Shown here: one piece after another, positions 55,905 to 64,000 of the stretch | How positions within the stretch are numbered: the stretch's first letter is position 1 | How the letters are laid out: the number at the start of each line of letters is the position of its first letter | DNA from: Palsa-506 sp963709075 | GTDB taxonomy: Bacteria; Actinomycetota; Actinomycetes; Streptosporangiales; Streptosporangiaceae | Direction: 5' to 3' | DNA: 64,000 bases | Assembly: GCA_963709075.1 (NCBI GenBank) | Contig: CAVPUY010000014.1 | Coordinates: 1,054,001 to 1,118,000 of the forward strand | The notes under the pieces: generated by a model | What the model was told of the DNA's origin: nothing | Database searches by the model: none | The model's input: the letters and a program-made list of their open reading frames with translations, nothing else | Program-made: the position numbers and the translations under genes

Positions 55905-57683
55905 ATGTCCCGACCGATCGAGGATTACGCGCTCATCGGCGACCTTCATTCGGCGGCGCTGGTGGCCAGCGACGGATCGATCGACTGGCTCTGCCTGCCG
56001 CGGTTCGACTCCCCGGCCTGCTTCGCGGCGCTGCTCGGCGCGGACAGGCACGGGCACTGGCGGATCTCGCCCGTCGCCGGGAACTACCGGGTACGGCGCC
56101 GCTACCTGCCGGACACCCTGGTGCTCGAGACCGAGTTCAGCACGGACGCCGGGACGGTGCGCCTGATCGACTGCATGCCGCCCCGCGATCAGGACCCGGT
56201 GCTCATCCGGCAGATCGAGGGCGTCAGCGGCACCGTTGACCTGCGAATGACCCTGGAAGCGTGTTTCGAGTACGGCTCGGCCCGGCCCAGGTTCCGGCAA
56301 CGCGACGAGGCACTCGGCATCGTCGCCGGATCGGCGGCGCTCTGGCTCTTCGCCCCGCTGCACATTCGCCGCGGCCAGGGCGTCGCGGCGGCTGCGCTGT
56401 CCGTCAGCCCGGGCGACAAGGTGCCGCTGGCTGCGGTCTGGCGGGACTCCCGGGCCGATCCGCCCGGTCCGCCGTTTGTCCAGGCGCTGATCGACCGGAC
56501 GCAGCGCTGGTGGCGGCGCTGGGTCGGCGGCCTGCGGTACGAGGGCGAGTGGCGCGAGGCCGTGATCCGGTCCCTGATCACGGTCAAGGCCCTGACCTAC
56601 GCGCCAACCGGCGGGGTGATCGCGGCGCCGACCACCTCGCTGCCGCAGGATGCATCGGGCAACCGGAACTGGGACTACCGGTATTGCTGGCTCAGCGACG
56701 CGGCGGCCACGCTGCGCATCCTGCTCAGGACCGGGACGCCCGGCGAGGCGGCCGACCTGCTCGGCTGGATGCTCGACGCGGTCGAAGGGCCGCCGCCGGA
56801 GGTGCAGGGGCGCTACGGGGTGGCCGGCGATCGGCTGCTGCCGGAGATAGAGCTCGGCTGGCTGCCCGGTCACGACGGCGCCCGGCCGGTCCGGATCGGT
56901 GCCGCCGGGGCGGCCGGGCCGGAGCTTTGCGCCTTCGGCGAGGTGCAGACGGCGCGGCTGGCGGCCAGGATGGCCGGGCTGGCCGGCTCGCGCGACCCCT
57001 GGGCGGCAGGCGATCTGCTCGGCCTGCTCGAAGCCGCCTGGCGGAAGCCGGACGCCGGGATCTGGGAAATGCGCGGGCCGCCGCGCCAGTTCGTGCCGTC
57101 CAAGGTCATGGTCTGGGCCGCAGCGAACGCCGCCATCCAGATGATCGAGCGGTTCGGCGACCCCGGCCCGGCTGACCGATGGCGCAGGCTGCGCGCGGAG
57201 GTCAGGGCCGACGTGCTTGACCGGGGTTACGACGCTGCTGCGGGCGCGTTCGTCCAGGCTTATGGCTGGCCCGGCACGGACGCGAGCCTGCTCAGGCTGG
57301 CCAAGCTCGGCTTCCTGCCGCCCGGCGACGAGCGGCTCGGCGGCACGGCCGCCATGGTCGCGCGCGAGCTCGACCGGGGCGGGGTGCTGCTACGCTGCGC
57401 GCCGGATCCGGCCGGCAGCCAGGACGGGCTATCGCCGGGGAATGGCTGCTGCTATCTTCCCGGCACGTTCTGGCTGGCCGAGTGCCTGGCGCTGCTCGGC
57501 CGCGGCCCGGATGCGCGCCGGGTGTTCGCCCGGCTGCTCGAGCTGCGCAACGATGTGGGCCTGCTTTCCGAGGACTACGACGCGCTGCGCGGGCGGCTGG
57601 CCGGCAACTACCCGCTGACGGCCAGCCACGTCGCCCTGGCCGAGTCCGCGGCGGCACTTGACTCGCTGACTGGGCCCGGCTAG
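55905..57683 (+). CDS. GH15 family glycoside hydrolase, -1 subsite Arg replaced
   Basis: 592 residues, paralogue of the enzyme at 10617. N-terminal IEDYALIGDLHSAALVASDG and SIDWLCLPRFDSPACFAALL, then RNWDYRYCWLSDAAATLRIL, GIWEMRGPPRQFVPSKVMVW (acid Glu) and LLSEDYDALRGRLAGNYPLT (base region). The usual CWLRD is CWLSD here: Ser264 (AGC, 56694-56696) takes the place of the Arg that binds glucose at -1. AGC is one base from CGC. Activity may be altered or lost, or there may be a base error. ATG 55905 is set by caggagg. Confidence 0.88.
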   Translation: MSRPIEDYALIGDLHSAALVASDGSIDWLCLPRFDSPACFAALLGADRHGHWRISPVAGNYRVRRRYLPDTLVLETEFSTDAGTVRLIDCMPPRDQDPVLIRQIEGVSGTVDLRMTLEACFEYGSARPRFRQRDEALGIVAGSAALWLFAPLHIRRGQGVAAAALSVSPGDKVPLAAVWRDSRADPPGPPFVQALIDRTQRWWRRWVGGLRYEGEWREAVIRSLITVKALTYAPTGGVIAAPTTSLPQDASGNRNWDYRYCWLSDAAATLRILLRTGTPGEAADLLGWMLDAVEGPPPEVQGRYGVAGDRLLPEIELGWLPGHDGARPVRIGAAGAAGPELCAFGEVQTARLAARMAGLAGSRDPWAAGDLLGLLEAAWRKPDAGIWEMRGPPRQFVPSKVMVWAAANAAIQMIERFGDPGPADRWRRLRAEVRADVLDRGYDAAAGAFVQAYGWPGTDASLLRLAKLGFLPPGDERLGGTAAMVARELDRGGVLLRCAPDPAGSQDGLSPGNGCCYLPGTFWLAECLALLGRGPDARRVFARLLELRNDVGLLSEDYDALRGRLAGNYPLTASHVALAESAAALDSLTGPG

Positions 57684-57707
57684 CTGGCCAGCTAGCCGGG
57701 CCCAGTC
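57668..57707. terminator. 40-bp perfect palindrome, bidirectional terminator
   Basis: GACTGGGCCCGGCTAGCTGG is followed directly by its exact complement. It covers the TAG of the GH15 gene and lies 14 bp before the end of the convergent DUF7144 gene. Very strong hairpin on either transcript. Confidence 0.85.
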
Positions 57708-57720
57708 GTCAGCGCTCCGG

Positions 57721-58338
57721 TCAGGCAGGTTCGCGGCGCTCGCCGGTCATCAGCGCCCAGATGATGAACACATCGATGGCTATCACGATCAGTGACCAGA
57801 CCGGGTAGTACGGGATGAACAGGAAGTTCGCGACCGCGCTGATCAGCGCGAGCACGACGCCTACCACCCGGGCCCACAGCTGGCCGAGGATCAGGCAGAC
57901 GCCCGCCGCGAACACCAGGACACCGATGATCAGGTGGATCCAGCCCCACGTCGTGACGTTGATCTTGAAGGCGTAGTTGGGCAGCACGACGTAGAAATGG
58001 CTCTTGATGATCGCCGAGAGGCCCATGAAGAAGCTCCACAGGCCGCCGATGATCATCAGCGTCGCGGCGAGCACGGTGAAGCCGGTCACGGCGCCGCTGC
58101 CGCTCTCGATCGGGTACTCGCGGCCGGATCCGCCATCCGGGTAGCCAGGCCGGGAAGCATCCGGGTAGTCCGGCCCGGAGATCCGCTGGCCGGCCGGGCG
58201 CTCGCCGGCCGGGCGCCCGTCGGCCAGCGCTGCCTGCTGCGGCCCGCCGCTGACCGGGCTGGCCTGCTGCGGCCCGCCGACCGGGCTGGCCTGCTGCGGC
58301 CCGCTGACCGGGCCGGCCTGTTCCTGTCCGCTGGTCAT
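57721..58338 (-). CDS. DUF7144 family membrane protein with repeat tail (copy 2)
   Basis: 205 residues. The four-TM DUF7144 core (GFTVLAATLMIIGGLWSFFM, WIHLIIGVLVFAAGVCLILG, VWSLIVIAIDVFIIWALMTG) fills the C-terminal 125 residues. A hydrophilic N-terminal extension of about 80 residues, absent in copy 1, carries SPV-GGPQQA repeats and a PDYPDASRPGYPDGG segment. ATG 58338 has gggaggggg upstream. Confidence 0.85.
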   Translation of the reverse strand: MTSGQEQAGPVSGPQQASPVGGPQQASPVSGGPQQAALADGRPAGERPAGQRISGPDYPDASRPGYPDGGSGREYPIESGSGAVTGFTVLAATLMIIGGLWSFFMGLSAIIKSHFYVVLPNYAFKINVTTWGWIHLIIGVLVFAAGVCLILGQLWARVVGVVLALISAVANFLFIPYYPVWSLIVIAIDVFIIWALMTGERREPA

Positions 58339-58468
58339 GGAAACAGCCCCCTCCCTGTTGTCCGGCATCGCGCGGTTGCCCGGCATCGCGCGCACCACGC
58401 TGGCCGCGCACGAAATCGTCCGGTCATCCCGCGCCCGGGACATTACGAATCTCCGGCCTGGCCCGGCA

Positions 58469-58485
58469 TCATCCGCACCGGGTGA
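58469..58485. promoter_or_regulatory. 17-bp operator of DUF7144 copy 2
   Basis: TCATCC GCACC GGGTGA. On the minus strand TAATGT (plus 58440-58445) follows exactly 23 bp on. The last standard element before the housekeeping region. A half-match with a 4-bp spacer (TCACCC AGCC GGGTGC, 58559-58574) lies 54 bp before LuxR4. Confidence 0.7.
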
Positions 58486-58628
58486 TACCGCCTGGTGGCT
58501 CGCGGTTGGCCTCCGCCAGGCCGGGGTAATCAGGAATGAGGCGTTCTGAGCTGCATGTTCACCCAGCCGGGTGCGGGATCGGGGGAATCCGTCCGCAGCT
58601 TGACGCAACGCCGCTCGGGGGAGCGTAA

Positions 58629-61507
58629 ATGACGAGCGCGACGAAGCATGCGACGCCGCACCGGGCCAGGGCGGCGGCCGCGACGGGGGACCAGCCCGGG
58701 TTCCTTGAAGACAAGCTGCAGATACCGCGGCTCAGCCTGGCGGTGCTCCGCCGCCGCCGGGTGACCGAGCTGATCGAGCAGGCGGCGGCTCACCGGGTGA
58801 CGCTGGTATCCGGGCCGGCCGGGGCAGGGAAGACCGTGGCCTGCGCGGCCTGGGCGGCGGCGACGGCTGCCGCCCGCCGGGTCGCCTGGCTGACAGTGGA
58901 TGCCGGCGATGTCGAGCCTGCCCGGTTCTGGGCCTACGCCCGGGCGGCGCTGGTCCGGGCCGGGACGCTGCCCGCCGATGCGGTGCGCTTGCTTGCCGAC
59001 GTCCCGGCCGCCGACTTCCCGCAGCGCCTGGTGGAGGCGGCGCAGCTGTTCACCGAGCCGGTGGTGCTGGTGCTCGACGACATCCACGAGATCGCCGGCG
59101 GCGCCGTGCTGCCCGGCCTCGACCTGCTGATCAGGCATGCCCCGCCATCGGTCCGGCTGGTGCTGTCCGGGCGGCGTACGCCGCGGCTGCAGCTCGCCAG
59201 GCTGCGGGTGGCCGGCGAACTCGCCGACGTCACCGCCGCCGACCTGGCCTGCACCGCCGACGAGGCGGCCGGTTATTTCGCGATGCTCGGCATCGACGTC
59301 GGCCGCCGCGAGGCGCGACGAGCTGCTGCGCCGGACCGAGGGCTGGATGGCTGGCCTGCGGCTGGCCGCCATGCAGGCCGCCGGAAGGCCCGCGACGGCC
59401 AGCCTCACCGAGCTGGCCGGGAACGAGCCCATCCTGACCGACTACCTCAGGGACGAGGTACTCAGCAGGCAGCCGCCGGAGACCCGGCTGTTCCTGCTCC
59501 GCACCTGCATCGCCGAGTTCGTGTCCGGCGACCTGGCCGACGCGCTGACCGGCGAGCCGGGCGGAGCGCGGACGCTGGACCGGCTCGGCCGGGAGAACAT
59601 CTTCGTCCAGCCGCCGGGCCCCGGCCGCCCGGCTTACCGGTACCAGCCGCTGCTGCGCGAGGTCCTGACGGCCGACCTGCACAGGGAGATCCCGCACGAG
59701 ATACCGGTGCTGCTGCGCCGGGCGGCGCGCTGGCACGCGGCCAGCGGCCGGGCGCTCGACGCGGTGCGCTATGCCGCTGAAGCGGGGGACTGGGATTTTG
59801 CCGCGCACGTGCTATCGGAGTCAGGCAGTGAAATTCTGCTTATTAACGGGCCGGCTGACCTTACTGCGGTCCTCTCGCTACTCCCCGCCGACCGGGCTGC
59901 CGACGACGTCGCGGTGGCCGGCGCCCTCGCCGCGGCCCGGTTGTGGAGCGGAGATCCGGACGGGGCAGCCACGCACCTGCTGAATGCGCAGCGAAACCTC
60001 CGCCGCTGCACGCCTGACCTGCAGCGAGTCGCCGAGCCGAGCCTGGCGGCACTCGGCCTGATGCGGGCCGCCTGCCGGGCCGGCGCCGACCCGGGCGAGC
60101 TGGCCCGGGCGGCGGCGCTGGCCGAGCGGCAGCAGCAGACCGCCGGGAGGCTGGCCGAGCACCGGGCAATCGGGCTGCTGTGGTTCACCATCGGGACCGC
60201 GCGGCTGCGCCGCTGGGAGATCCCGGCCGCCCGGGTGGCGCTCGGGCACGCGGAATGCCAGCTCGCCGCGGGCGGGCCGGCCGCGCCTGGCGGCCCGCGC
60301 TGGCGGCTGGCGCGCGCTCGCCGATGCCTGGCACGGGGAAACCGCAGCGCGGCCGCCGGCGGCCAGGACGGGGGCCGCCGGGGCGGGGATCACGACGCCG
60401 GGGGCCGCCGCGCCGGGGATCACGACGCCGGGGGCCGCCGCGCCGGGGATCACGACGCCAGGGGCCGCCGCTCCGGGGGTCACGACACCGGGGTCCGCGA
60501 CACCGGGGTCCGCGACACCGGGGTCCACAGCGGCCGGAGTCACGGCGGCAGACGCTGACCTGGCGGCCGCTGACCCGGATGCCGCCTGGCTGACCGCGCT
60601 GGCCGCGGCCCAGCTGAGCCTCGTCCGGGACGACCTCGCCGGGGCCGCCAGGTTCCTGGACGAGGCCGGCCGCGCTACGGTCACCCAGTTGCCTGGCGAG
60701 CCGGCCGCGCACATCCTGGCCGACCTGATCCGGGCCCGGGTGCGGCTGGCCGACGGCGACCTTACCGGCGCCCGCAGCCTGCTGATCCGGATCACCGGCC
60801 AGCAGCCGCCGCCCGACCCCGCGCTCACGCGGCAGCTCGCCTTCCTGGCGGGGGAGATCGCGCTGCGGTCAGGTGACGCCGGCGCCGCAAGGACCGCCCT
60901 CGGCCCGGTGGACCGCGGCGCCTGCCCCGGCTGCGATAGCGACTGCGTCACCCAGGGCAGGCTGCTGCTGGCCGAAGGCGATTTCGGCGGTGCCATCGAG
61001 ATGGTGGCCGGCTGCCAGGACGGCGCTGCCGCCGGGGCGACGCTGCTTGACAAGATCGCCGGGCTGCTCGTCGCCGTGGTCGCGCGCAGGCGGCTCGGCC
61101 AGCGTGACCAGGCAGCCGAGGTGCTTGAGCAGGCGCTGGCACTGGCCGAGCCGGTCACCGCGCTGCGGCCGTTCCTCGACGCCGGGCCGCCTGTCCGGTC
61201 CGCGATCACCGTGCTCGTCCCGCCGACCAGCGGCAGCGCGCGATTCGCTGCCGCCGTGCTGGAGCATTTCGACACCCAGCTGACCCGGACGCCGGGAGTC
61301 CCCGAGGAGGCTGATACCCCGCTGACCGGCAGCGAGCTCGCGGTGCTGCGCTTCCTGCCGTCGCACATGACCAATCAGGAGATCGCCGAGGCACTGTTCC
61401 TGTCGATCAACACGGTGAAGACGCATTTGCGGTCGGTTTACCGGAAGCTGGGCGTGGCTTCCCGCCGCGCCGCCATCGCCCGCGGCAGGCGGCTGGACCT
61501 GCTGTAG
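58629..61507 (+). pseudogene. MalT-like LuxR regulator (LuxR4), two frameshifts
   Basis: Walker A SGPAGAGKT (61-69), Walker B VVLVLDDIHEI. The frame slips at about 59316 (extra C in GAGGCGCGACGAG); RTEGWMAGLRLAAMQAAGR continues in the next frame. A second slip near 60300 leads into a Thr/Pro/Gly repeat linker and the last part. The HTH contains LTGSELAVLRFL and TNQEIAEALFLSINTVKTHL. Repaired length is about 958 residues. ATG 58629 follows cgggggagcg. The repeat linker is unusual for the family. As written, no single protein has both the ATPase and the HTH. Confidence 0.8.
60385..60530 (+). repeat. 30-bp and 15-bp tandem repeats in LuxR4 linker
   Basis: A 30-bp unit starting GGGGATCACGACGCC at 60385, 60415, 60445 and 60475 (last diverged), then about three copies of a 15-bp unit (CACCGGGGTCCGCGA). 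In the repaired frame it encodes ITTPGAAAPG decapeptides. Confidence 0.85.
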
Positions 61508-61580
61508 GGCGCCGCCAGCCGGAACCGGCCGCGGCCGCTGGGCCGGCCAGCGCGGTCCTGGGCGGGCAACCCTTGCGCTG

Positions 61581-61608
61581 GCCCTAGACTTGGCGCCCTA
61601 GACTTGGC
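61581..61608. promoter_or_regulatory. Tandem 14-bp repeat carrying duplicated -10-like box before tig
   Basis: GCCCTAGACTTGGC occurs at 61581-61594 and 61595-61608. Each copy has TAGACT, a good actinobacterial -10. The trigger factor start is 96 bp after the second copy. It may give two start points 14 bp apart. Confidence 0.5.
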
Positions 61609-61703
61609 GGCCGTAGCCGTGAGTGACCACCCATTTGCCCGGGCCGCAGTGCCGCAGCTGCCTGGCTTTGCCTGCCTGGCGAGGAACCGAGGAGTATGCC
61701 GAC

Positions 61704-63122
61704 GTGAAAACCGACGTCGAAGAGCTGAGCCCGACCCGGGTCAGGCTCACCATCGAGGTTCCGTTCGAGGAGCTCAAGCCGGACCTCGACCATGCCTATC
61801 GCGAGGTCGCCCGGCAGGTCCGGGTGCCCGGCTTCCGGCCGGGCCGTACCCCGCCGCGGGTGATCGACCAGCGGGTCGGCCGCGGCGCCGTGCTTGAACA
61901 GGCGGTGCAGGATGCGCTGCCCAAGCTGTACGGCAAGGCGCTCGAGGAGCACGACGTGTTCGCGCTCGGCCAGCCCGACGTCGAGATCACCAAGCTGGAC
62001 GACGGCAAGGAGTTCGCGTTCACCGCCGAGGTGGACGTCCGGCCGAGCTTCGAGATCCCTGACCTGGACGGCATGCCGGTGACCGTGGACGACGCCGAGG
62101 TCACCCCCGATCAGGTCGAGGAGTACATCGGCGCGCTGCGTGAGCGGTTCGCCTCGCTGAAGGGCGCCGACCGGCCGGTGGCCGATGGCGACTACGTCTC
62201 GATCGACCTGTCGGCCGGCGTGGACGGCGAGCCGGTGGAGGACGCGCAGGCCAGCGGGATCTCCTACGAGGTCGGCAGCGCCTCCATGCTGGACGGGCTT
62301 GATGACGCGCTGATCGGGATGGCGGCCGGTGACACCAAGACCTTCACCGCGGAGCTGGCCGGCGGCAAGCTGGCCGGGATGCAGGCGGAAGTCACCGTCA
62401 CGGTGCACAGCGTGAAGGTGAAGGAAGTGCCTGAGCTCGACGACGAGTTCGCCCAGCTGTCGAGCGAGTTCGACACGCTCGGCGAGCTGCGTGCCGGGAC
62501 CAGGGAGCAGCTGTCGGCGATGCGCCAGGCCGGCCAGGCCGAGCAGGCGCGCGAGCGTGCGCTCGACGCTGTGCTGGCCAAGGTCGACATCCCGCTGCCG
62601 GAGAACCTGGTCGAGCAGGAGGTCCAGCTGCGCAGGCAGTCGCTGGACGATCGGCTGCAGCGATCCAACTCGGGCCGGGATGCCTATCTCGAGGCTGTCG
62701 GCATGACCGAAGAAGAGCTCGAGGCCGAGTTCGGCCGGGACGCGCGGCGGTCGGTCAAGGCCGGGTTCATCCTGGACAAGCTGGCCGGCCAGGAAGATCT
62801 CAGGGTGGACCAGGCCGAGCTGAGCGCCTACGTCACCGAGCAGGCATACCGGATGGGCGTCCCGCCGGACCGGCTGGCCAAGGAACTCGCCGACCGCGGC
62901 CAGCTTGGCTCCGCCGTGGCCGACGTGCTGCGGAGCAAGGCGCTCCGGCTGATCGCCGAGCGCGCCAAGGTGACCGACGAGTCCGGCAACGAGGTGGACC
63001 TGACGCCGGCCGCCCCTGAGGTGCCGGACGGGACGGACCAGCCGGACGATGCGGCCGAGGCCGCCGGGTCGGACGAAGCCGGGCTCATGACCGAGGCCGC
63101 CGGCGAGAGCACCGAGGAGTAG
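61704..63122 (+). CDS. tig: Trigger factor, ribosome-associated chaperone
   Basis: 472 residues. Ribosome-binding domain (VKTDVEELSPTRVRLTIEVP, RVPGFRPGRTPPRVIDQ with the GFRxGxxP loop), an FKBP-type PPIase domain (ADGDYVSIDLSAGVDGEPVE, MAAGDTKTFTAELAGG) and a long helical C-terminal domain ending in an acidic tail. It binds nascent chains at the ribosome exit. GTG 61704 follows gaggag about 11 bases upstream. It is intact and lacks the 17-bp element. clpP follows, the common bacterial order. Confidence 0.95.
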   Translation: MKTDVEELSPTRVRLTIEVPFEELKPDLDHAYREVARQVRVPGFRPGRTPPRVIDQRVGRGAVLEQAVQDALPKLYGKALEEHDVFALGQPDVEITKLDDGKEFAFTAEVDVRPSFEIPDLDGMPVTVDDAEVTPDQVEEYIGALRERFASLKGADRPVADGDYVSIDLSAGVDGEPVEDAQASGISYEVGSASMLDGLDDALIGMAAGDTKTFTAELAGGKLAGMQAEVTVTVHSVKVKEVPELDDEFAQLSSEFDTLGELRAGTREQLSAMRQAGQAEQARERALDAVLAKVDIPLPENLVEQEVQLRRQSLDDRLQRSNSGRDAYLEAVGMTEEELEAEFGRDARRSVKAGFILDKLAGQEDLRVDQAELSAYVTEQAYRMGVPPDRLAKELADRGQLGSAVADVLRSKALRLIAERAKVTDESGNEVDLTPAAPEVPDGTDQPDDAAEAAGSDEAGLMTEAAGESTEE

Positions 63123-63318
63123 TCGGTCACCGCGCCCGCTGCGGCGATCGACCACGCTCCGGCCAACGACGGTCCAGCCAGCCACGCTCCAACCAACCAC
63201 GCCCCGACCCGCACCCGCCGACCCGCCACCCGCCAAGGTATGCGGCCGCGCGGTCCAGCACATCGGGAGGCAGCCGGGCCGCGGCGCCCGGCCGGGCTTG
63301 CCCGGGCCGGCCGGCGTG

Positions 63319-63332
63319 CGCCTACAGCGAAC
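63319..63332 (-). promoter_or_regulatory. Putative ClgR box upstream of clpP
   Basis: Reverse strand reads GTTCGC TGTAG GCG, matching the GTTCGC-N5-GCG site known for ClgR, the activator of clp genes in Streptomyces, Corynebacterium and Mycobacterium. It lies 89 bp before the clpP start. Confidence 0.65.
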
Positions 63333-63420
63333 AGGCGGGAGCGGCGGACTAGCAGGCGCCGGTAGCGGGTTAGGGTCACTGTCAATGAAACGAAGAGCGA
63401 TGGAACGAGGAGGGCACACC

Positions 63421-64000
63421 GTGAGGACGCCTCCCCCAGCCGACGAGCCCGCGAGCATCCTGGCCCGGGTCGCCGAGGCACCGCCGGGCCAGCTGATGGG
63501 CGAGCAGGTATTCCAGCGCCTGCTGCGGCACCGGATCGTGTTCCTCGGCCAGCAGGTCGACGACGAGCTTGCCAACCGGATCTGTGCCGAGTTCGTGCTG
63601 CTCGCCGCCGAGGACAGCAGGCGTGACATCAGCCTGTACATCAACTCCCCGGGCGGCTCGGTCAGCGCCGGGTTCGCCATCTACGACGTGATGCAGTTCG
63701 TGCCGAACGACGTCGCCACCTATGCGATGGGCATGGCGGCGTCGATGGGCCAGTTCCTGCTCTGCGCCGGCACCACCGGCAAGCGCTACGCGCTGCCGCA
63801 CTCCCAGATCCTGCTGCACCAGCCGCACGGCGGCATCGGCGGTACCGCGTCGGACATCCGGATCCAGGCCGAGCAGATCCTCTACCTCAAGCACACGCTG
63901 GCCGAGCGGACGGCGTTCCACACCGGGCAGACGGTCCAGCAGGTCGAGACCGACTCTGACCGGGACCGCTGGTTCACCGCCGACGAGGCCAAGGACTACG
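63421..64000 (+). CDS. clpP: ATP-dependent Clp protease proteolytic subunit, partial
   Basis: The first 193 residues are present; the gene runs off the window. Serine protease core: INSPGGSVSAGFAIYDVMQF, catalytic Ser108 in GMAASMGQFLL, His133 in SQILLHQPHGG and probable Asp178 in VETDSDRDRWF. With a ClpX or ClpC ATPase it degrades unfolded and tagged proteins. GTG 63421 follows gaggaggg; ATG 63385 is in frame but lacks an RBS. It lies 298 bp after tig with its own control region. Actinomycetes usually have two tandem clpP genes; the second would be outside. Confidence 0.95.
   Translation, partial: MRTPPPADEPASILARVAEAPPGQLMGEQVFQRLLRHRIVFLGQQVDDELANRICAEFVLLAAEDSRRDISLYINSPGGSVSAGFAIYDVMQFVPNDVATYAMGMAASMGQFLLCAGTTGKRYALPHSQILLHQPHGGIGGTASDIRIQAEQILYLKHTLAERTAFHTGQTVQQVETDSDRDRWFTADEAKDY

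Noticed and set aside
58559..58574. Further standard operator before LuxR4
   Set aside because: TCACCC AGCC GGGTGC has a 4-bp spacer and a changed arm; kept only as a possible variant.

Overview
The window is chromosomal DNA of a high-G+C actinomycete. The coding style (GTG/TTG starts, overlapping stop/start pairs, G/C third positions), the DUF6458, DUF7144, DUF2252 and Sap/GAP families, short-Q-loop cydAB, GH15 and GH63-type glucosidases, and a tig-clpP end all fit Streptosporangiales or Streptomycetales relatives. I cannot name a species. I see no rRNA, tRNA, CRISPR array, transposase or prophage.

Layout. 0-2 kb: gluconokinase (frameshifted), aquaporin, SRPBCC protein. 2-10 kb: a MalT-like LuxR regulator, then a GH63-type glucosidase coupled to glgX. 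10-18 kb: GH15 and GMC oxidoreductase operon, a Sap/GAP membrane protein, cytochrome bd oxidase (cydAB). 18-22 kb: cyclase-family hydrolase, zwf and NDH-2, GNAT. 22-29 kb: two more MalT-like regulators with two small partner proteins. 28-39 kb: DUF6458, DUF1269 and DUF6325 proteins, K+ channel, ClC, DUF1345-like, Sap/GAP, DUF2252, MarC, CPA1 antiporter. 39-49 kb: SulP permease, formylglycine-generating enzyme, LPG-synthase-like protein, HdeD, HAD phosphatase, Cys-type arylsulfatase. 49-58 kb: small membrane proteins, AhpD-like protein, RDD protein with a nonapeptide-repeat partner, a second DUF6458 and a second GH15, a second DUF7144. 58.6-61.5 kb: a fourth MalT-like regulator (broken frame). 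61.7-64 kb: trigger factor and the start of clpP, ordinary housekeeping DNA.

The main discovery is a shared cis element. A 17-bp palindrome, TCACCC-N5-GGGTGA, occurs about 23 times between 0.66 and 58.5 kb. Nearly every copy lies 35-220 bp upstream of a gene or divergent pair. At about 18 promoters an actinobacterial -10-like hexamer (NANNNT in most) follows after 22-23 bp, so the palindrome covers about -52 to -36 and takes the place of a -35 box. This is the geometry of an activator site. It appears to bind about 35 genes of apparently unrelated function into one regulon: respiration under low oxygen (cydAB, NDH-2), NADPH supply (zwf, perhaps gntK), mobilisation of glycogen, trehalose and oligosaccharide, sulfate-ester scavenging, ion and water channels, and many small envelope proteins. 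It is absent from the housekeeping genes at the right end. It resembles a dormancy or hypoxia-type stress island, but the site is unlike the M. tuberculosis DosR box as I know it. The regulator is unknown; the four MalT-like LuxR proteins are local candidates.

About ten single-base frameshifts disrupt seven genes that are otherwise well conserved. Insertions in G/C runs could be assembly error or real decay, and the reader should treat those genes with care. All coordinates, spacings and motif counts were made by eye.
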